Assembly (NCBI GenBank): GCA_946481465.1
Contig: CAMLOC010000065.1
Location: 1-9,990 of the forward strand
Length of the DNA: 9,990 bases
From: an uncultured Shinella sp.
GTDB taxonomy: Bacteria > Pseudomonadota > Alphaproteobacteria > Rhizobiales > Rhizobiaceae
Direction: 5' to 3'
Part shown: positions 7,243 to 9,990 of the stretch, piece after piece
Layout of the letters: each line of letters starts with the position of its first letter
How positions within the stretch are numbered: the stretch's first letter is position 1
Program-made: the position numbers and the translations under genes
Notes under the pieces: generated by a model
The model's database searches: none
The model's input: the letters and a program-made list of their open reading frames with translations, nothing else
What the model was told of the DNA's origin: nothing

Positions 7243-7247
7243 AAGAC

Positions 7248-7733
7248 ATGAAGACCATCGAGATCAAACCGCTCACCCGCGAGGCCTTCGCGCCTTTCGG
7301 CCAGGTGATCGAGCGCGACGGCGCACACAATTTCCCGATCAATGCGGGAAAATGCACCCGATACCACGACCTCGCCGATATCGAGACGACGGGCGAGAAG
7401 GCCCGGCCGATGATCAGCCTCTTGCGCGGCGAGCCCTATCCGCTGCCGCTGGAGCTGGCGATGGTGGAGCGCCACCCGCTCGGCAGCCAGGCCTTCATTC
7501 CGCTCAGTGACGCCTCGTTCCTCGTCGTCGTCGCCGCGGAAACGGCGAACGGTCCCGCCGAGCCTGTCGCCTTCCGCACCGCGCCCGGCCAGGGTGTCAA
7601 TATCGGCCGCAATGTCTGGCACGGCATCCTGACGCCGCTCGACACGGTCTCCGACTTCGCCGTGGTCGACCGCGGCGGCGAGGGCGTGAACCTCGAGGAG
7701 CATTTCTACGCAGATCCCTTCCTGATCCGCTGA
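7248..7733 (+). CDS. allA: Ureidoglycolate lyase AllA
   Basis: This 161-residue cytoplasmic enzyme cleaves (S)-ureidoglycolate to glyoxylate and urea, the end of the allantoin route. Recognised family stretches: FAPFGQVI near the N-terminus (14-21), INAGKCTRYHDLA (31-43), VERHPLGSQAFIPL (73-86), GVNIGRNVWHGILTPL (116-131) and VDRGGEGVNLEEHF (140-153). The fold is a cupin-like beta barrel. Length matches the family (about 160). The start is set by the GGGAGGA site 5 nt upstream. It follows puuE-uraD after a 181-bp gap with inverted repeats, so it may have its own promoter or post-transcriptional control. The step that makes its substrate (allantoicase or allantoate amidohydrolase plus ureidoglycine aminohydrolase) is not in the window. 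Older annotations call this family ureidoglycolate hydrolase; the lyase reaction is the established one. Confidence 0.93.
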   Translation: MKTIEIKPLTREAFAPFGQVIERDGAHNFPINAGKCTRYHDLADIETTGEKARPMISLLRGEPYPLPLELAMVERHPLGSQAFIPLSDASFLVVVAAETANGPAEPVAFRTAPGQGVNIGRNVWHGILTPLDTVSDFAVVDRGGEGVNLEEHFYADPFLIR

Positions 7734-7748
7734 TCCGTCCACCGGGAT

Positions 7749-7760
7749 CACGGATCCGTG
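7749..7760. repeat. 12-bp perfect palindrome before the allA terminator
   Basis: CACGGATCCGTG equals its own reverse complement and overlaps the first two bases of the terminator stem. It sits among several GATCCG copies at the allA 3' end. No function can be assigned. Confidence 0.35.
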
Positions 7761-7788
7761 CCGGCCCGCCTCCACGGGCCGGCATTTT
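7759..7788 (+). terminator. Rho-independent terminator of allA
   Basis: TGCCGGCCCG (7759-7768) and CGGGCCGGCA (7775-7784) form a perfect 10-bp stem with a six-base loop, followed directly by TTTT. It starts 26 bp after the allA stop, as expected for the end of the puuE-uraD/allA transcription unit. Confidence 0.88.
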
Positions 7789-7822
7789 CATATCCGGAGT
7801 CGCGCACCGGAAAGACGGCCGC

Positions 7823-7856
7823 AAAAGAAAACGGGCCGCGCTCCTCGCGCGGCCCG
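7823..7856 (-). terminator. Rho-independent terminator of the purine permease
   Basis: CGGGCCGCGC (7832-7841) and GCGCGGCCCG (7847-7856) form a perfect 10-bp stem with a five-base loop. On the minus strand it is followed by TTTTCTTTT (7823-7831). It lies 26 bp beyond the permease stop codon. The plus-strand flank (GCTTTCCTT) is a poor U-tract, so it acts mainly on minus-strand transcripts. Confidence 0.9.
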
Positions 7857-7881
7857 CTTTCCTTGATCGATAAACCCCTGT

Positions 7882-9174
7882 CTATTCCGCGAAGAAGGCG
7901 AAGCGGATGATAAAGAGGACGGCGACCAGCGCCGTTGCCGGATGGATGTCCTTCCATTTGCCTGTGAAGAGCTTCAGCACCACGTAGCTGACGAAGCCGA
8001 AGGCAAGGCCGTTGGCGATCGAATAGGTGAAGGGCATGGCGAGCGCGGTCAGCGCAGCCGGCGCCGCTTCCGTCAGGTCCTCCCATTCGACTTCCGTCAG
8101 TTCGCGCATCATCAGGCCGGCGACATAGAGCAGGGCCGGCGCCGTCGCATAGCTCGGCACGGAGCCGGCGAGCGGCGAGACGAAGAGGGCGGCGAGGAAC
8201 AGGATCGCGACGGTGAAGGCGGTAAGGCCCGTGCGCCCGCCCGCCTGCACGCCCGAGGCGCTTTCGACATAGGCCGTGGTGCTGCTGGTGCCGATCAGCG
8301 AGCCGGCGACGATCGCCGTGCTGTCGGCAAGGAGCGCGCGGCCGAGGCGGCTCTGCTTGCCTTCCTGGAGAAGGTTGGCGCGCTTGGCGACGCCGATCAG
8401 CGTGCCGGTCGCGTCGAAGACCTCGACGAGCACGAAGACGAGGATGACATGCAGCAGGCCGCCATGCAGCGCGCCGAGGATGTCGAGTTGCAGGAAGGTC
8501 GGCATGATCGACGGCGGCGCGGAGACGATCCCGCGGAACTCGCTGACGCCGACGATCCAGGAGAGGACCGTGACCGCGAGGATGCCGATCAGGATCGCAC
8601 CCTTGACGCGCAGCGCATCGAGCACCGCGATGATGAAGAAGCCGAGGATGGCGAGCAGCGGACCGGTCTGCTTGAGGTCGCCGAGGCCGACGAGCGTCGC
8701 CGGATTGTCGACGACGATGCCGGAGCTCTTCAGGGCGATGATGCCGAGGAAGAGGCCGATACCGGCGGCAATGGCGCTCCTGAGCGAATGCGGGATGCCG
8801 GCAATCAGCCAGCTGCGCACGCCGGTCACCGTCAGGATGACGAAGATGATGCCGGAAATGAATACCGCGCCCAGCGCCTGCTGCCAGGTGAAGCCGAGCG
8901 AGGCCACCACGGTGAAGGCGAAGAAGGCGTTGAGGCCCATGCCGGGCGCCATGCCGATCGGCCAGTTGGCGACGGTCGCCATAACCATGGAGCCGAGCGC
9001 GGCGGCAAGACAGGTCGCCACGAAGACCGCATCCCGGTCCATGCCCGTGGTGGACAGGATGTCCGGATTGACGAAGATGATATAGGACATGGTGAGGAAG
9101 GTCGTCAGACCCGCGATCACCTCGGTGCGCACGGTGGTGCCGTGCTCACTCAGCTTGAAAAGCCGTTCAAACAT
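7882..9174 (-). CDS. AzgA-family (NCS2) purine base permease
   Basis: This 430-residue inner-membrane proton symporter belongs to the AzgA/PbuG/GhxP branch of NCS2, whose members import adenine, guanine and hypoxanthine. It is highly hydrophobic, with many membrane segments (for example about 51-69, 100-117, 136-150, 172-187, 192-210, 236-255, 318-335, 379-403 and 411-427). Branch motifs: GMAPGMGLNAFFAF (74-87), GIGLFLGIIAL (138-148), FVLVEVFDATGTLIGV (247-262) and GTSSTTAYVESASGV (295-309); the last two hold acidic residues of the substrate site in this family. The start is ATG at 9174, with GGGGGAG (9180-9186) 5 nt upstream. A GTG-initiated extension to 9342 is low-complexity Arg/Gly/Ala sequence and is rejected. 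Family and context predict hypoxanthine/guanine/adenine uptake feeding XDH. Dedicated xanthine/urate importers (UraA/UapA branch) look different, so urate uptake is less likely. Confidence 0.92.
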   Translation of the reverse strand: MFERLFKLSEHGTTVRTEVIAGLTTFLTMSYIIFVNPDILSTTGMDRDAVFVATCLAAALGSMVMATVANWPIGMAPGMGLNAFFAFTVVASLGFTWQQALGAVFISGIIFVILTVTGVRSWLIAGIPHSLRSAIAAGIGLFLGIIALKSSGIVVDNPATLVGLGDLKQTGPLLAILGFFIIAVLDALRVKGAILIGILAVTVLSWIVGVSEFRGIVSAPPSIMPTFLQLDILGALHGGLLHVILVFVLVEVFDATGTLIGVAKRANLLQEGKQSRLGRALLADSTAIVAGSLIGTSSTTAYVESASGVQAGGRTGLTAFTVAILFLAALFVSPLAGSVPSYATAPALLYVAGLMMRELTEVEWEDLTEAAPAALTALAMPFTYSIANGLAFGFVSYVVLKLFTGKWKDIHPATALVAVLFIIRFAFFAE

Positions 9175-9446
9175 GTTTTCTCCCCCTGGCGCGCCAGCGG
9201 CGGCGCCGTGCAAAACCTCCGGGCCAGATGCTCCTCCAGCAACCCGGGACCCAGCCGACGCTTCGCACTGCGAACCGCCTGCCCGCGGGTTTCCCCGCGT
9301 CCGCGCGCCGCTGTCCGCCGGAAGCCGGCCGCGGTTGATCACAGTTGCGTCATATTGCGTGTTCGCGCGCGATTGCGCCAGCCGGGAATTTCCCCGGATT
9401 TTCGCGAAACTCTTTCACGATTTGCCTGCGCGGCGGGGCCTTCCGG
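9175..9446 (-). promoter_or_regulatory. Palindrome-rich upstream region of the permease
   Basis: This 272-bp region between the ybaK-like stop and the permease start contains no credible gene. Reading towards the permease it has: TTTCGCGAAA (9400-9409, perfect palindrome); near-palindrome CCGGGAATTTCCCCGG (9382-9397, 7 of 8 pairs); a weak promoter candidate with -35 CTGGCG (9376-9381), 18 bp and -10 CAATAT (9352-9357); a TTGCGT direct repeat with 10-bp period on the plus strand (9345-9350, 9355-9360); a hairpin CGCGGG-GAAA-CCCGCG with a GNRA loop on the transcript (9284-9299); TTCGCA-C-TGCGAA (9262-9274); and CTGGCGCGCCAG (9186-9197), which touches the Shine-Dalgarno. Some will be chance at this GC content. 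I could not match a known riboswitch. Confidence 0.4.
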
Positions 9447-9905
9447 TCACTCGCAGACGTCGATCCACTCGCCCTTGACGAGCGCCGCCAGCCGTTCGGG
9501 GGCGATGCGCACCGCCGCATTCGTCGCGCCCGCCGCCGGAACCACCTCCTCGAAGGGTTTCAGCGAGACGTCGCAATAGACCGGAACGGGGGCGGGCAGG
9601 CCGAACGGGCAGACGCCGCCGACGGGATGGGAGGTGACGGCCAGCACCTGTTCGGCATCGAGCATGCGCGGCTTTGCGGCGAAACGATCCTTGAACTTGC
9701 GGTTGCTGAGGCGCGCCGTGCCGGCCGCCACCAGCAGCACGATCTCCTCGCCGACACGCAGGCAGATCGTCTTGGCGATCTGTTCCGGCGCCACGCCATG
9801 GGCTTCGGCGGCCAGCGGCACGGTCGCCGAACTCTGTTCGGTGACCAGCACCGCCACATCGGGCGCGTTTTCACGGAAGAATGCACGGACGGATTCGATC
9901 GACAT
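9447..9905 (-). CDS. YbaK/EbsC-family aminoacyl-tRNA deacylase-like protein
   Basis: This 152-residue protein is a single YbaK/aa-tRNA-deacylase-associated domain. The family (YbaK, ProX, ProXp) removes wrongly attached amino acids from tRNA in trans, mainly from tRNA-Pro or tRNA-Cys. Visible family features: TEQSSATVPLAAEAHGV (22-38), the invariant Lys K45 in QIAKTICL, the GGVCPFGLP loop (96-104), and the C-terminal VPAAGATNAAVRI (122-134). Which misacylated tRNA it acts on cannot be told from sequence alone. The ATG at 9905 has no Shine-Dalgarno, but a promoter-like pair lies immediately upstream, suggesting a leaderless mRNA. It is oriented like the permease but separated by 272 bp and has no evident role in purine breakdown. 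It is probably a neighbour, not part of the pathway. Confidence 0.85.
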   Translation of the reverse strand: MSIESVRAFFRENAPDVAVLVTEQSSATVPLAAEAHGVAPEQIAKTICLRVGEEIVLLVAAGTARLSNRKFKDRFAAKPRMLDAEQVLAVTSHPVGGVCPFGLPAPVPVYCDVSLKPFEEVVPAAGATNAAVRIAPERLAALVKGEWIDVCE

Positions 9906-9911
9906 GGCATT

Positions 9912-9940
9912 TCATAGCCAGTCCGGGGCGTTCTGCGCAA
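9912..9940 (-). promoter_or_regulatory. Candidate promoter giving a leaderless ybaK-like mRNA
   Basis: On the minus strand, TTGCGC (9935-9940) is followed after 17 bp by CTATGA (9912-9917), close to the alphaproteobacterial housekeeping pattern (TTGACA-like, CTATAT-like). Only 6 bp separate the -10 from the ATG at 9903-9905. A normal start distance would put the first transcribed base at or next to the A of ATG, which agrees with the lack of a Shine-Dalgarno. Confidence 0.45.
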
Positions 9941-9990
9941 GGGCCGTTTGGCGGCGCGCTGGTGCGGTTGTTTTGCCATTGACGACAAAA

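Noticed and set aside
7095..7247. N-terminal extension of AllA from an ATG at 7095.
   Set aside because: It runs through the inverted repeats, has no family similarity, and precedes a strong ribosome site at the normal AllA start.
5570..7357. A 595-codon open frame on the minus strand over puuE-uraD and the start of allA.
   Set aside because: Same antisense artefact. The plus-strand frame has full PuuE and UraD motifs and a good ribosome site.
9175..9342. N-terminal extension of the permease from a GTG at 9342.
   Set aside because: Low-complexity sequence before a typical MFERLFKL family start that has its own ribosome site 5 nt upstream.
9175..9446. A known purine, guanidine or xanthine riboswitch before the permease.
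   Set aside because: I could not match the conserved core of any such family by eye, so it is kept only as an unclassified leader to be scanned.
7942..9579. A 545-codon plus-strand frame, rich in Arg, Glu and Asp, antisense to the permease.
   Set aside because: Its charge-rich composition is the complement of hydrophobic membrane codons. The permease motifs on the minus strand are unambiguous.
1..9990. A defence island, mobile element or undescribed multi-gene system.
   Set aside because: Apart from the truncated PIN gene and the ybaK-like gene, every gene fits a known purine catabolic role. No integrase, transposase, direct-repeat boundary or base-composition break is visible.

Overview
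The window is GC-rich, gene-dense chromosomal-type DNA from an alphaproteobacterium. The best guess is a Rhizobiaceae relative (Rhizobium, Sinorhizobium, Agrobacterium or Shinella type). This rests on the style of the proteins, the strong G/C third-position bias, the gene order, and the fused PuuE-UraD enzyme. It is mostly a purine (xanthine/urate/allantoin) catabolism locus, not a mobile or defence region. I see no transposase, phage gene, CRISPR array, tRNA or rRNA.

Layout: (1) 2-361, plus strand: the 3' part of a VapC-like PIN-domain gene, cut by the window edge. (2) 368-5485, minus strand: a compact operon uraH-xdhA-xdhB-xdhC encoding 5-hydroxyisourate hydrolase, the two xanthine dehydrogenase subunits and the XdhC maturation factor. 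(3) 5486-5647: a divergent control region. (4) 5648-7733, plus strand: a fused PuuE allantoinase/UraD OHCU decarboxylase, then, after a 181-bp gap rich in inverted repeats, allA (ureidoglycolate lyase). (5) 7734-7881: back-to-back intrinsic terminators. (6) 7882-9174, minus strand: an AzgA-type NCS2 purine permease with a 272-bp upstream region. (7) 9447-9905, minus strand: a YbaK/EbsC-family aminoacyl-tRNA deacylase-like protein, possibly translated from a leaderless mRNA.

The genes form one route. The permease would bring in a purine base. XdhAB, matured by XdhC, would oxidise hypoxanthine/xanthine to urate. UraH and the UraD domain turn 5-hydroxyisourate into S-allantoin, the PuuE domain opens it to allantoate, and AllA releases glyoxylate and urea from ureidoglycolate. 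Two steps have no gene here: urate oxidation, and allantoate to ureidoglycolate. They are presumably encoded elsewhere.

I found no clearly undescribed biological system. The most useful second looks are the nested inverted repeats before allA, the possible leaderless promoter of the ybaK-like gene, the palindrome-rich permease upstream region, the fused enzyme, and the 6-bp convergent junction between the PIN gene and xdhC.
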